From assembly GCA_963383645.1 (NCBI GenBank), contig OY726571.1, positions 25,962,637 through 26,026,636 on the forward strand: a stretch of DNA of 64,000 bases, read 5' to 3'. Of the stretch, positions 9,689 to 21,952 are shown piece by piece (position 1 is the stretch's first letter; every line of letters starts with the position of its first letter). Made by a program: the position numbers and the translations under genes. The stretch is from Muscardinus avellanarius (lineage: Eukaryota; Chordata; Mammalia; Rodentia; Gliridae). A model generated the notes under the pieces. That model saw only the letters and a list, made by a program, of their open reading frames with translations, was not told the DNA's origin and searched no databases.

Positions 9689-11782
9689 GCTTAAAGGATC
9701 AACTGTACAGATGATAAGGAAGAATCTATGCAAAGTTCCAACTGCCAGGCTTAGCACTTAATAAAGCCTTGGTAAATGGTAGCTATTATTCTTGTGGTTG
9801 TATTTGTTAATATTTCCAGATGGCAGAAATAATATCAAAGGGATGAAATTATGAAAAAATTGGCCATAATAGTATAAGGATGAAAAATTAGGTTTAAAAT
9901 GAATATAAAAGTTTCTAAAAATTTGAGTTTATAATAATAATAGGAAGTTCTCTATTACTGAAAGAATGAAAGCCAAGATTGGAAAACTACTTATCAAATA
10001 AGTGACAATTTAACTATATACATCTCTAGTGATTTTCAGCTATGAGTTTCTATGAAATATGTAGAATAGGATGTTTGTAGGCAAAAGAAATTATGATGTG
10101 TACACACTAATAAAAATTACCATCCCAGATAATACTATTTGGCAAAATTGTCACTTAAAATTTATTCTGCTAATCCAAGCTCGATTTGTCTTAGGCATTT
10201 TCAGACACATGGCTCCTGCAAAGTTTTACTTAATTTGGTATACATTTTTTGTTTTGCAAAATTATTGAAATAATATTTAGGATGCTTAAAATAAGCCTTT
10301 TGGTTAAAGAAAACTTAAATTTGGAAAAGTTACATGTTTTTCAAAACAAATCTCATTATATCAAAATAATTGCATGTGTTGGATTTCCAGAAAGGATAGA
10401 GAAAAGTAAACTTTGCATCTCATTATATCAAAATAATTGCATGTGTTGGATTTCCAGAAAGGATAGAGAAAAGTAAACTTTGCTGACTTCAGGCTTTTGT
10501 TGGCACAAAAAAGGACACACTTGAAAATCGTAGATTAATGTCTCTACAATTTATACTATTTGCAATCACAAATTTTTATTATTTTTCTCTGATACTGTCT
10601 AATGACAAAAACAGATAGTTTTTGGTAATCACAGAAAAGAAAGTAATAAAACATATGGCAACAACAATCACGTGTATGTCATCCTTGGTTAGCAGAAACA
10701 TTTTTGGATTTAAGAATATTGTCTGTAATGGAAGATGTTATCTCTGTAATAGGAAATTAATAAATAAATAACTTTAATGTCCATCCATTTGTTATCTTAG
10801 AACAGAAGAACTATTGCTAAGGACTTGTTGATCATGAGATGAATTTCCATATCATGTCCACAGAAACTGTGCAATGGATCTATGTGTGTGAAGTTTTGGA
10901 AAGCTTCCCTTGTTGGTGTGTTTTAAGGTATGCTTAAAATTTATGCCATATCTGGATTTCTTTCTTTCTTCATCTAGTCTGTAACTTCTCAGAAAATACA
11001 CTTAAAGAGAAAAATCCAATAAGATGAACAAAGACAAGAACACAATTTACTTAGTTGCTGTAATTACCAAATAATGAGCTACAATTTAAGGCAAGTTTCA
11101 GAAGTCCTACATGAGGAAACACTAAAATTATTTAAATGCAAATTATGCTACTTCTTAATGAATATACGAGATATATGTCTTTAATGTCATCCTAAAGGGA
11201 AAATCTACGAATATGAAGGTAGGCTGAAGAGGCTTTCCCCCTCTATACTAAATGGTCGGCTCCCTTGGAACATTTGGTTTTTTTCCCACACTCTCTTGTG
11301 GTCTCAAACAAAGGAGTGCATTAAAAGAAACCATTTGGATTCTGTGATTAGATAGAGACTTTTCCTGAAGAGTTGCTTCTGGAAAAAAAACCAGCCTCAA
11401 TTATTCTGATAACTTGTGGTCTTTACTGTGTTTTCTTTTATCAGCCCTCATCTCTAGAGATCCACTTAAGTTATAGAAGAAAAACTAAATGAACTTTCAA
11501 CTACACTGAAACTAGAAACTTTCTCTCACACTCTTATTTCAATGAGAAAATATAAGAAACCAAAGCTGTGTATATCCTGCTTCCAATTCATTATATTTAA
11601 AATGCACCTTGGTCTCCTGGGCAAGGTACATCTTAAATTCATATTTTCACATATATGTATTCTGGGTACGTTTTAGAACACATTTGATATATTATTTTTG
11701 CTTTTATGTAAACATAAGATACAATTACTTCAAATATCATATTTGTTTTGATTACTGGCCCTGTGCTTTTTTTTCTCTTTTT
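9689..11782. other. Unique AT-rich sequence containing a tandem duplication
   Basis: No gene or dispersed repeat recognised. The duplication at 10350-10483 is listed separately. Confidence 0.55.
10350..10483. repeat. Perfect 67-bp tandem duplication
   Basis: Bases 10350-10416 and 10417-10483 are identical over all 67 positions (each starts ATCTCATTATATC and ends AGTAAACTTTGC). The unit is not a recognised repeat. Confidence 0.97.
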
Positions 11783-11983
11783 TTGTGGTACTAGTGATTG
11801 GATTCAGAGGCATTTTATCTCTAAGCTATACCCCCAAACCTTTCTTATTTTTGTTTTGGAACAGGGTCTCACTAAGTCACTGAAAATCTTACTAAGTTGC
11901 TGAGGCTGTCCTTGAACCTGTGATCCTTCTGTCTCAGCTTCCCAAGTACTAGGATTATAAGCATGCACCACCATCCCTGTTTG
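11783..11983 (-). repeat. Diverged B1-dID SINE, antisense
   Basis: TTTGTGGTACTAGTGATTGG through AAGCATGCACCACCATCCCTG. The middle reads GGTCTCACTAAGTCACTGAA, a SINE B1 segment. Confidence 0.82.
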
Positions 11984-12559
11984 CTTTGTACTCTTTAAAT
12001 AATTTTAAGCTACTCTAGATATTCATCTCCTAAGTCTCTTAATATTTTAATCATGTCATAATTGTAACGATTAACAACAAAACCAGCATCTACATACTAA
12101 TATAGTCTCCTTTCTTAGTTACCTTTGAATCTAGCATCAAGCTTGAAAGCATAGACAAATTTATAAAAATAACTTGATTATTTAAAAATGTTTAACATTA
12201 TTAATATGCAAAATCCCCCAAGTTTATATCCGGTCCCCCAAACACTGTCAACAGAGCAGATCAGTTTTATAAATCTATAAAAAGTTAATTGTACCATGCC
12301 TCCAAAGTATTTACCCAGTAAAATGAGAGGGTTCAGGTAAAACCTTCTGGAAACCTTATTCATAGCAGCTCATATGACTTCTTATTTTGATTAGAATTCA
12401 AGATAACAAGTTCCACAATAGGAATTATAGACTCACAGAACATTACACAAAGACTAAGGTCTGACCTGATCTAACAATTTTACTCTGAACAATATAAGTA
12501 AGACAAATAACTTTGCATGTCCACCACAAAATTAATTAAATAAAAGGATCTTCATTCAA
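11984..12559. other. Unique AT-rich sequence
   Basis: No gene or clear repeat. Confidence 0.55.
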
Positions 12560-15010
12560 ATTGAAAAAAATAAAAAAAGACCCTTAATGTCCATTCACAG
12601 TAGAATGGATAATAATTGTCACTTATTAATTAGACAGAAAATAACACACCAGTAAAAATAATGAATTGACATTGCAAACAGTAACAAACATAAACCTCAC
12701 ATGACATAATGATGAATAAAAATTAGAGACAAAAGCATAAATTCTGAAAAAAGATATCAGAAGAGAAATAAGAAAACACTTTGAGATGTATGAAAACAAA
12801 AGCAAAATAACAAACTTTATTGTAGCTGGTAAAACAGCACTTAAGGAAAATTTATGCCTTTATAAATGCCTATACTTAAGAAGAAAAAAGTCTCATATTG
12901 ATAACCTAAATTTTCATTCTAAGAAAGCAGAAAGAAAAACTAAATCCAAAACAGGTAGAAAAATACTAAAGATAAGTGTAGAAACAAATGAACTAGAGAA
13001 CAGAAAAATAACAGAGAAAAATTAATGAAATCAACAGCTGGCTTTCAAAATCTTCAACAAAAATAAGCAATTCTGTTTAATAGCAACTTAACCCAGAAAG
13101 ATATGAAAAAAAATATATACCATGAGTGGGATTTTCTTAAGAATGTAAAGTTGGCTCAATATATGATAATCAATGACTGTAATACATCATATTAATAGAA
13201 TAAAGAGTGAACATCACCACGCAATAATCTCAATGTGCAGGAAAATAATTTGAGCAAATCCAATATTATCTCATGATAAGAAGCACTCAACAAAGTAGGA
13301 ATAACTCTTAAAAAGATGATCTATGGAAATCTCACAGTTAACGCTACTTTTAGCTGTTAAAGATTAAATGCTTTCCCCCTAATATCAGGACTCAGGCAAG
13401 AATGTCTTCTTCGTTCATCACTTTTATTTAATAGTGTACTGAAAATTCTAGTTACGAGATTAGGTAAGGAAAATAAATAAAAGGCATCTAGAAGATGTAA
13501 AACTCAATATTTGCAAATGACACCATTTGCAGCATGAAAGAAATTGATTACAAAGCCTTTTAGAACAAATAAGCCAGTTTAGAAAATTTGCTGAATATAA
13601 GATTAACATATAAAAATCAATTGTATTTTTATACGCTGGCAATAAATTAAAAATTGACTTAATAGAACAATTCATTTTGTAATAGCATAAAAGAAATAAA
13701 AGCTTAGCAATAGCTTTAATAAAAGAAATAAAAAAAGAGTAGAAAATTCAGAAATTTACTCTGGTGTTTATGTCCAAATAATTTCAACAAGAGAGTTAGT
13801 AACTAAAGGAAGAAAAAACTGAATAATCAACAAACGGTTCTAAGACATTTGGATCTGTACATACAAAACATTGAAGCTGGGTCTCTGACTTGCACCATGT
13901 ACAGGAATTTACTCAAAATGGGTCATAGACCAAACTGGAAGAACTAAAACTGTGAAACTTTCTGAAGAAGATATAGGAGTAACTCTTGATGACCTTTGGC
14001 TAGGCAAATAAAAATGGCCAAAAGACTTCAATGGACATACCTCTAAAGAAGATGTATACATGACCAATAAGCATATCAAAAGATGTTCAAAGTAATTGGT
14101 TATTAGGAAGATGAAAATTAAAGTTACAATGAGATACCACTGCACATCCACTAGATGGCCATAATAAAATAGGCAGACAATAACAGGCTTTGATGAGACT
14201 AGGGAGAAACCGAAACCCTCATTCATTGCTGGTGGGAGTTAGAGATGGAACCTCCACTTTGGAAAACAGTTTAGTAGTTCTTGGAAAAAGTAAATATATT
14301 TATTTTATTTTATTGTGGTGGTACTGGGGTTCCTGGAAAACCTTCTACCTCCGGGCTACACTCACAGACCTATTTTATATATTTTTTCATTTGGAAATAG
14401 GTTCTCTTTCGAACCAGCACGATCCTCCTGTATCTACCTCCCAAGCTCAGGGATTACAAGCGTGTGCCACCATGCCTGGAAAATATATAGACTTAACATA
14501 TGATCTGACAATTCTACTTCTATGTATTCTATCCAAGAAAGAACTGAAAACATATGTCCTTATAAAAACATATATACAAATATTGATAGCAGCATTATTC
14601 ATAATAGCCCAAGATGTAAACTCAAATATCCATTAACAGTATAATATATAAATAAAATATAGTTTATTCATACAATAGAATACTATTTGGACATAAAAGG
14701 AAAAGAAGTATTGATATGTAACACAACATGGATGAACCTTGAAAACACTATACAAAATTAAAGAAACCAAATATTGAAGGGTATATATTGTATGATAACA
14801 TTCACATGAAATGTCTAAGGCAAATTTATAGAGACAGATGATAGTTTAGGGGTTGCCTGAGCTGAGGGAGAAGAGAATGGGGAATGACAGCTAAGGGGTT
14901 CAGGGCTCTTTGGAAGGGTGATGAAACATTCTGGAATTAGATGATGGTGATGGTTGCACTGATTTGTGAATAAATTAAAAAAAAAACACTGAGTTGTGGT
15001 TATACATTTA
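12560..15010 (+). mobile_element. Ancient L1, sense, heavily decayed
   Basis: 12560-12780 resembles an L1 3' segment (AATGTCCATTCACAGTAGAA). From about 12786 a second copy gives ORF2 sequence: IDNLNFHSKKAERKTKSK-type residues, then the RT region (13120-13560), then the Cys-rich C-terminal region near 14190-14280, and an L1 3' end to about 15000 with an A run at 14978. Frequent stops and frameshifts indicate an old, mammal-wide type L1. It is interrupted by the SINE at 14300-14479. Confidence 0.8.
14300..14479 (-). repeat. Young B1-dID-like SINE (palindrome subfamily), antisense, palindrome deleted
   Basis: GGTGGTACTGGGGTTCCTGG near 14317 to CATGCCTGGA at 14479, inserted in the old L1 with short flanks (aaatatat). 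This copy lacks the AAGCCAG/CTGGCTT palindrome and some adjacent bases. Confidence 0.88.
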
Positions 15011-15156
15011 AAAATTTTAAATTAAACTAAAATCAAATTATTCTCTTTATATGAAGTACAACAAGAAATAAAAACTAAATGCTATTAGGAATCAAAATAA
15101 TGATTCCCTTTGGGAATTATAGACCTTGGGGGTCATGAGGTACTCTATGGGATTTT

Positions 15157-17133
15157 AGAAATTTTTTCCCACGAACAATGTATCAGAGCTCCTACTTCTC
15201 CATATTCTTACCAGCATTTATTATTATTTGTATTTTTAATGATTGCCATTCTGATTGGGGTTAGGTGAAATCTCAGTGATGTATATCTCTCTGATTGCTA
15301 ATTATGTTGGACTTTTTTGCACATTTATTGGCCATTTGTGTTTCTTCTTTCATGAAGTGTCTATTTAGTTCACTTGCCCATTTTTTAACTAGGTTATTTG
15401 AAGTTTGGTGATATATTTCTAGAGTTCTTCGTATATTCTACGTATTAGCTCTGTATCAAAGATGTAGCTGGCAATGATCTCCCATTCTGTCAGCTCTCTA
15501 TTAAGGTTCTTGATAATTCCCTTTGCTGCACAGAAGCTCCTCATCTAATGCAACCCCATATATTAATCATTAAGTAATTTCTTATCCTTTGGGAATATTG
15601 AGGAAGTTTTTACCAGTGCCTAGATGTTGTAATATTGGTACTCTGCCCTATTCTAGTAACTGCAAAGTATCTGGGCTAATTACCAGGTTTTTTTTTTTTT
15701 TTAATCTATCTTGAGTTGCCTCTTCTGCAGGATGAGAAGGTGGGATTTATTTTATTTTTTTCTACATATGGACAACCAGTTTTGACACCAAAATTGTTTT
15801 AAAAAGCTATATTTTATTCAGCATATATTTTTGGCCCCTATGTAAAAAATCAATTGGCTATAAATGTTTGGATTTGTTTCTCAATCTTCTATTCTGTTTC
15901 ATTGGCCTATGTGTCTGTTTTTGTATCAGGACCATGCTGTTTTTATTACTATGACTTTGTAGTATAGTATGAATTCAGGTATTGTGATGCCTCCTGCATG
16001 GTTGCTTAGAACAATTTTGGCTATGTTGGGTTTTTATTGTTCCATATGAATTTTAGTACTAATTTTTCTAGATCTGAGAAGAATGACCATGATATTTTAA
16101 TAGGGATTGCATTGAATCTGTAGATCATGTTTGGTAAGATGGTCATTCTTTTCTCATATGTTCATGGCACAGACCAAAAGCCAAGTTGGGATAAACAAGG
16201 GGTTGTTTTGTCCCTTGCTGACATGAGATGAGCACCACCAACTTGATTCAACTCTACCCAATTCAGGAATAAGGGTAGTCATTTTTCTTATTTTTTATTG
16301 GTGCAGTGTAGTAAGATGGTCATTTTGCTGATATTTATTTTGCCTATCCAGAAGCATGGGAAATCCTTCGATCTTCTTGCTTTAATTTCTTCTTTAGTGT
16401 TTTATACTTTTCATTGTAGAGGTCTTTTACATACTTGGTTAGATTTATTCCTACATATTTTGTTGTTTTTAAGGTTATTATGAATGGAAATGTTTTCTGG
16501 AAATCAGTGTGGAGAGTCCTCAGAAGAATGGGAATCAATCTATCATGTGACCCAGCCATAACAATGCTAGATATTTACCCAAAGGAACTGAAATCAGACG
16601 ACCATTGTAACACACTCATATCTATGTTTATAACAGAACAATTTATAACTGTTGGAACCAGCCTATGTCCATCAACAGATGAAAGGATTATGAAATTATA
16701 GGCTATATGTAAAATGGAATTCTACTCAGCCATAAAGAAGAGCAAAGTTATGTCATTCGCATAGAAATAGGTGGAACTAAGTGAGATCGGTCGGTTACAA
16801 AAAGTGAAAGGTCAGATATTTTCCCTTATATGTAGAAACTAGGGAGAAATTGGGGTACAGGAAGGACTCTAGACAAGGGAGGAGAAACCCTAGGGGAGTT
16901 ATGGAGGGCGTATAAGGAAGGGCAGTAGGAGCGAAGAGGGAGATTCAATGAAGGAAACACTTCAATGAACATGATGTACGCACACAAACTAATCAATGCC
17001 AATCTCAATGTCTCGCACGGGGAGGTTGAGGGAGTGGGGTGGCTCACAGAGTGCAGTGTGAATGTATTTCTCTATCACTCTGAACTTCATTATGATGTAT
17101 AATTACAATGCACCAGTTTTAAAAAAAGAAATT
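15157..17133 (+). mobile_element. L1 insertion with 5' inversion, interrupted
   Basis: 15166-16483 is ORF2 coding sequence on the minus strand (interrupted at 16148-16310). 16484-17126 is the L1 3' end on the plus strand, starting FWKSVWRVLRRMG and passing DPAITMLDIYP to the 3'UTR and an A-rich tail. In ORF2 order the inverted block ends in the Cys-rich region just before the point where the sense block begins. Short TSD (agaaatt) at about 15157 and 17127. Several stops show it is older than the 6.9-kb copy. Confidence 0.85.
16134..16324. mobile_element. 163-bp insertion with 14-bp TSD inside the inverted L1
   Basis: The L1 sequence GTAAGATGGTCATT occurs at 16134-16147 and again at 16311-16324, and L1 ORF2 resumes exactly after the second copy. 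The insert (16148-16310) ends with an antisense L1-3'-end-like TTTTTTATTGGTGCA at about 16290. The rest of the insert is not recognised. Confidence 0.75.
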
Positions 17134-17319
17134 ATCTGAGTAGTGGTATTGATGTATATCTATGTAATATCAATATTTATATTTCAGGTGTGAATGTAAA
17201 AATATTTATATATGTAAACACTTGTGTTGCACACTTAAGGCTTGTATACTTCATATGTTACAAAAATATTTTTAATGATTTAAAGGTTTCAATTTAATAG
17301 ATAAATTTTACATTTATTT
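17134..17319. other. Unique sequence
   Basis: AT-rich, nothing recognised. Confidence 0.5.
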
Positions 17320-17423
17320 ATAAGGACCATCAAGTGCTGTGTCCATGTACGTAACTATCTGTATAAACTATATTATGATGGGAGATTATAATACACCAAT
17401 AAAAGTAAAAAAAATAAGGACCA
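17320..17423 (+). mobile_element. Very short 5'-truncated L1 3' end with TSD
   Basis: 84 bp of L1 3'UTR end (TATTATGATGGG, then ATACACCAATAAAAG and an A tail) between 10-bp TSDs (ataaggacca) at 17320-17329 and 17414-17423. Confidence 0.88.
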
Positions 17424-18261
17424 AAATATTTGGTCTTAGAAAAAGCAAAAATACAAATGGATAAAAAAGTCAGATTTTATTATGTGACTCATAATTTAAT
17501 TTGCAAGCAGAACAGTTTTGTCTCTGACACATAGTAAATGTTTAATAGATCTCCTGTAATTTTTGTCTTTCATATTTATTTATTTTTATGCTAGAGAACT
17601 ATTTGATAATGCAAGCTTGTTTGTATTATAAATAAATAATTTATTTTTACACCTCTGAATTATCTTTTTGAAGGACAAAAATGATCATCTAACATGACTA
17701 CCAAATATTTAATGAAATGGAAAGTTAATATAAAAACAAAAGTATTTGTTTAGTACACAAAATAATCTAATAACTAACAAAATGTGCCCTTGTCTACATA
17801 TTTAACATCTGGAAAGTACAAACTGTTCTGCTTATCACAAGAACTACTTATAAAATATTATATTTATAAAAAGCAATATGGCTTGCCAATGACTATAAAT
17901 ATAAGTAATCTTTGAAGGACTAAAATAGCCTCTAATTGTTTACAAAGACAAAATTTCTGTGATTGATTCCATTTTAATTATCATTAAGCATTCTTTTTAA
18001 ATTAACTTTTGGCTTCAGTTTCTGCATGATTCAGCTCTGTGACTATCAATATTGGTTAATTTTGATTGAAATGTGCCAAGAACCCTCATGTTCTTAATGG
18101 CTATGATAATAGAGGGGACTTTAATTTTTTCCCCCAAGTTTTGCGTTTCGGCTTGATTTAAAATATTATATATATTTGATATTTTGCTTATGGATAATTT
18201 CAACATGTATTATAAAAAATATAAAATTTTAATTTTCTTTGATAATTAAAAAAACAAGGTT
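17424..18261. other. Unique AT-rich sequence
   Basis: No gene or repeat recognised. Confidence 0.55.
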
Positions 18262-18340
18262 TTTTCAGTACTAGGGCTAAAGCTCAGGGCCTCACACATG
18301 GCAGGAAAGTGATCTACTACTGAGCTACATTCTCAGCCCA
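18262..18340 (-). repeat. Stand-alone ID-type SINE, antisense
   Basis: CAGTACTAGGGCTAAAGCTC to GAGCTACATTCTCAGCCCA is the complement of a tRNA-derived ID unit without a B1 half. Diverged. Confidence 0.78.
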
Positions 18341-18408
18341 GTGTTAATAATTTTAAAATAGAAGATCCTAGAAAAATGGAGCTCTATTACTTATTTGTAA
18401 ACAAAAAA

Positions 18409-18607
18409 CAATTTTAATACTTTTTTTTTTTTTGGTGGTACTGGGGTTCCTGGAAGCCCTTCTACTTCTGGGCTACACTCCCAGACCTATTTTATATTTT
18501 TGAAACAGGGTCTTTTACGCCAGCGCGGCTGGCTTCGAACCTGCACGATCCTCCTGTCTCCGCCTCCCAAACGCGGGGATTACAAGCGTGCGCCACCATG
18601 CCTGGCT
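18409..18607 (-). repeat. Young B1-dID-like SINE (palindrome subfamily), antisense
   Basis: T tail at 18421-18433, then GGTGGTACTGGGGTTCCTGG, palindrome GCCAGCGCGGCTGGC near 18519, B-box complement GGCTTCGAACC, end CATGCCTGGC at 18606. Inserted at the tail of the older SINE at 18608-18800. Confidence 0.92.
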
Positions 18608-18812
18608 TAATACTTTTTTTTGTAGCAGGGATTGAACCCAGGAGCATTCTACCTCCAAGCTACACTCTCAGCCTACTTTTTGTTTTGGTTCTCCCTAGGT
18701 TGCAATGATTCTCTCTACATTGCTGAAGATACCCTGGAACCTGTAATCCTGTCTCAGCCTCCTAAATACTGGGATTGCAGGCATGTACCATCATGCCTGG
18801 CAATTTTAATAC
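18608..18812 (-). repeat. Older B1-dID SINE, antisense, sharing its target with the SINE before it
   Basis: AGGGATTGAACCCAGGAGCA to CCATCATGCCTGGC. The 12-bp flank CAATTTTAATAC occurs at 18409-18420, before the younger SINE, and at 18801-18812, so this copy's TSD now brackets both elements. Confidence 0.88.
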
Positions 18813-18869
18813 TTTCAGAAATTTAAATTATATATATGCAAACATAGAATGTTTATCTGGTTCACCCAC

Positions 18870-19300
18870 AGTGATGGTTAAATTTAATGTGTTGACTTGA
18901 CTGGGCTAAGGAATGCCCAGATAGCTGATAAAGCTTTATTTCTGAGTGTGCCTATGATGGTGTTTCCAGAGAGATCAGCATTTGAATTGTTGAACTGAGC
19001 AAAGCAGGTAGTTCTCCTAGTGTGTGTGGAGATCATTAAATCTGTTGAAGATTGGATCCAGACAAAGAGGTGGAGGAAGGGCCAATTAGCTCTTCAAACT
19101 GGACCATTCATTTTTTTTCTTCCCTCTGACATCAACATAATGTTCTTGGTCCTGGACCTTTGGGCCTGGAATAAAGCTTTATCACCCATTTTCATGGGCC
19201 TTCTCAGCCTCTATAATCACATGATCAAATCTTGTGAGTCAACTTCTTTCTATATATTTAAACATACTCTATTGGTTCTATTTCTCTGAAGAGCTATAAC
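18870..19300 (+). mobile_element. Ancient LTR relic, MLT2/ERVL-like
   Basis: TTAATGTGTTGACTTGACTG, GGAATGCCCAGATAGCTG, the segment TTGAACTGAGCAAAGCAG and the end TATTGGTTCTATTTCTCTGA follow the order of a mammal-wide LTR family that I recall as MLT2-type (ERVL). The LTR relic is strongly diverged and no internal retroviral sequence is adjacent. The subfamily name is uncertain. Confidence 0.6.
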
Positions 19301-19772
19301 ATACACTTTATTTTTTATTTTTTCAAACTTTAGAATTTTCTAGTAGTAAAAAATATTTTCCAGTCAAATCTTTAGTTAAGACTTCTGAGAGCATGTAAGC
19401 ATTGAAGAACCAAACTTAGATCTGACTTGCTTAACTTTTTTTAAAAAATAGGATTATACTATTATGGTTTAAAATAGCAGATGTCTAAAATGGAAAAAAA
19501 AAAACCTTTTTGAAGTTTCACTTTGAGGAATTTAGGATTTTATTTACATATTACCTTTTCTTTGCTCACATGTTAAGGGGAAAAGAAAGTTGAATGTATG
19601 TGTGGATAATGATGTTATTATAGCCTGTGTAGAATATATTTTAATATATAATAAAAGATAGACACATATATGAAATATGTAACAGATCATATATAAATAT
19701 AAAAAGCTACATGCTTTTTTGCCTTTCTGAGCCAGTGTCTACAGGGAACCTATAAAGCAAGAATTTGAGTAT
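19301..19772. other. Unique AT-rich sequence
   Basis: Nothing recognised. Confidence 0.5.
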
Positions 19773-19775
19773 CAA

Positions 19776-19834
<59 letters not shown>

Positions 19835-19860
19835 TTTCACCTCTCTCTCCCTCCTTTTTT
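19773..19860 (+). repeat. (TTTC)n microsatellite and flanking pyrimidine tract
   Basis: About fifteen TTTC units (19775-19833) followed by pyrimidine-rich sequence. No SINE adjoins it. Confidence 0.95.
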
Positions 19861-21952
19861 ATTTCTCTTCCTTCCCATCCTTTTTTTCTCCTTCTTTTCA
19901 TTTTTCTTGATTTTTAATCTTTTTCTCTCCCCCAGCCCCACACTCTCCATTGCATTTTGTAACCTGATATGTATGGTCATGTGCTAGATTTAATTTATAG
20001 GTTTAGATAGTCCCAAACACTCCCCTAATTATTTCCAACTTGATTTCTTTATTGATGAAAATGGAATCATTTTTCTCTGCAAAAATCAAGACTTAAACCT
20101 ACAAATACAAATGCAGTACAAATACAAATAAGAAAAGTCAGTTTTCTTATTTCAGTGGAGCATTAGGAAAACCAGTTATTGGTAGTAAAAGACTTTGAGA
20201 TTCGTGTGTGAAATATGTAATCTCAAGTCATTGAGTCTTTACTAACTATGAAAATCTTGGCTGGTAGTATTTTTTTAAGGAAAGAAAATGTGAAGATTTT
20301 AAGTGATTGGGTAGTTAAATTTAGATACTATTATCAATGTGGGCCAATCATCTAAACTCTTCAGGTGGAAGGAAAAGATCCATTTTGACCTCTCCGTTCT
20401 TAACCAGATTGTAATTTCCCATGCTGCTCCCAAACTGAGGCACATGAATTTTAAGACATTTCTACTTTTCTCAGGAATTATTCAGATTTTTTATTTTAAT
20501 AGCATTTAAAACCCACACATTTAATTATTTAAGGACAGATCTCGGAAGTTAGTGACATTACTAGGAATGATTTATTAACTTTTCCAATAATTGAAATAAT
20601 TTTAATTTAAATCAAAGTTATCTAGGTTAAGTAGGGAGAAATAATAAGACCTTGTAGGTCTTATTAAGCCTACAAGCCTATATTAAGGCATTGTAAAGAT
20701 TTCACTTGGCTTTGATTGTAAAATACTATGTGGTCTACAAAAAAAGTGGCAAGGGCTTCTTCCAAGTTTTCTGCATATTAAGTAGTCCTGCGTATAGTTG
20801 CTATGTAGCCACTTCAAAGCAATATTTGAGCACTAAGTAATAAAACTAGTTTTGTTAAATTTATTTTTTAATTCTGAGGTTAAAATAGAGAAGAAATGCA
20901 TGCTTGATACTAATTTTTCTCTTACAGAACAATGTATTTATGCTAAAGTACTTTTCTTATTTCTGCAACTACAGAGAAATGACAGGCTGGAACTGCAGGA
21001 GTTCTGAAGACATATTTTGATATTTTAATAGGCCTATTGCCAGCAATGATTAGACACTCAATAAATAATTGAATTGAATTGTTTGGGTACTTTCATCGGG
21101 AGAACATAATATAGATTTCTTTTTGTTTTTACTTTAGAAAAATTCCTGGAAAGTCTTCATTAAGTAGAAAACAAAACAAACCATAAGACCCACAAGGAAT
21201 AAATAACAAAAATCGACTTTTGGGCTATGGAGTTTGACTTAGCAGCTTGTACGCTACCCTTTATAACAAAACCTCTCTGCTAATGTGAAGCAGCTGTGGC
21301 AATTTCACAAAATGGCCTAAACTGTTGAAAAGCCATTAAGAGTCTGATGTGCGCAGAATAAAAAGGTTCATTCAGCTTTTTAAAAGGTTTCCCAATATGA
21401 AGTGTTATTTTATTTTATAACCAAGTCTTAGTCATAGTAAGTTTAAATGCCACAGAAAATTTTAATGACCATGTGGCTGGCCTTTTTTGGTGAAATAGCA
21501 AGAATTCTTCAACATACCTAAAATTCTTTCAGAAGAAAAAATTGGTACAAATCTGTAAGACACTTGGTGAAATTTCCCACTATGAAGAGCAAACCTAGAA
21601 AAATTCAGCAGCACATATATGAATTATGATTTCTGCTTGTAGGCGAACCTAAAGAAATTAGAATCAATTTCTTTACATAGAGTCTTTGGAAATAATGAAA
21701 GCCACTTGCTTTCCCACCCTTCCACAGGTCTAAATCTCAAGTGTTCACTGTATATTTCAGAGTTTAGATTTTATAGATTGTATGGGGTTTTTTTTTTAAA
21801 GCTTGAATCTTTTCCCAAGGATATATAAAAGATTTTGACCTTCAGTTTCCATTCCTGTTTCTTCTGAAGATGGTGGCCATATCGTGCTTTTCATGCATTT
21901 GTGTGTCTCACCTGTCACCTTGATTTTTTGAAGTGTTGTCCTTATTCCCTTC
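19861..21952. other. Unique sequence, partly low in repeats
   Basis: No gene or dispersed repeat. Contains the hairpin cluster at 20642-20676. The part from about 21230 to 21500 has moderate GC and no repeat and might be conserved noncoding DNA, but motifs alone do not establish this. Confidence 0.5.
20642..20676. other. Two overlapping perfect inverted repeats
   Basis: TAATAAGACCT (20642-20652) pairs with AGGTCTTATTA (20656-20666) across a 3-base loop. CTTGTAGG (20651-20658) pairs with CCTACAAG (20669-20676). The two stems use the same bases and exclude each other. Confidence 0.9.

Noticed and set aside
10350..10483. CRISPR-like repeat array
   Set aside because: Only two adjoining identical units without spacers, in a eukaryotic genomic context.
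16166..16290. Exon or processed pseudogene inside the L1
   Set aside because: Too short, without an open frame or A tail that would identify a parent gene; kept only as an unrecognised insert.
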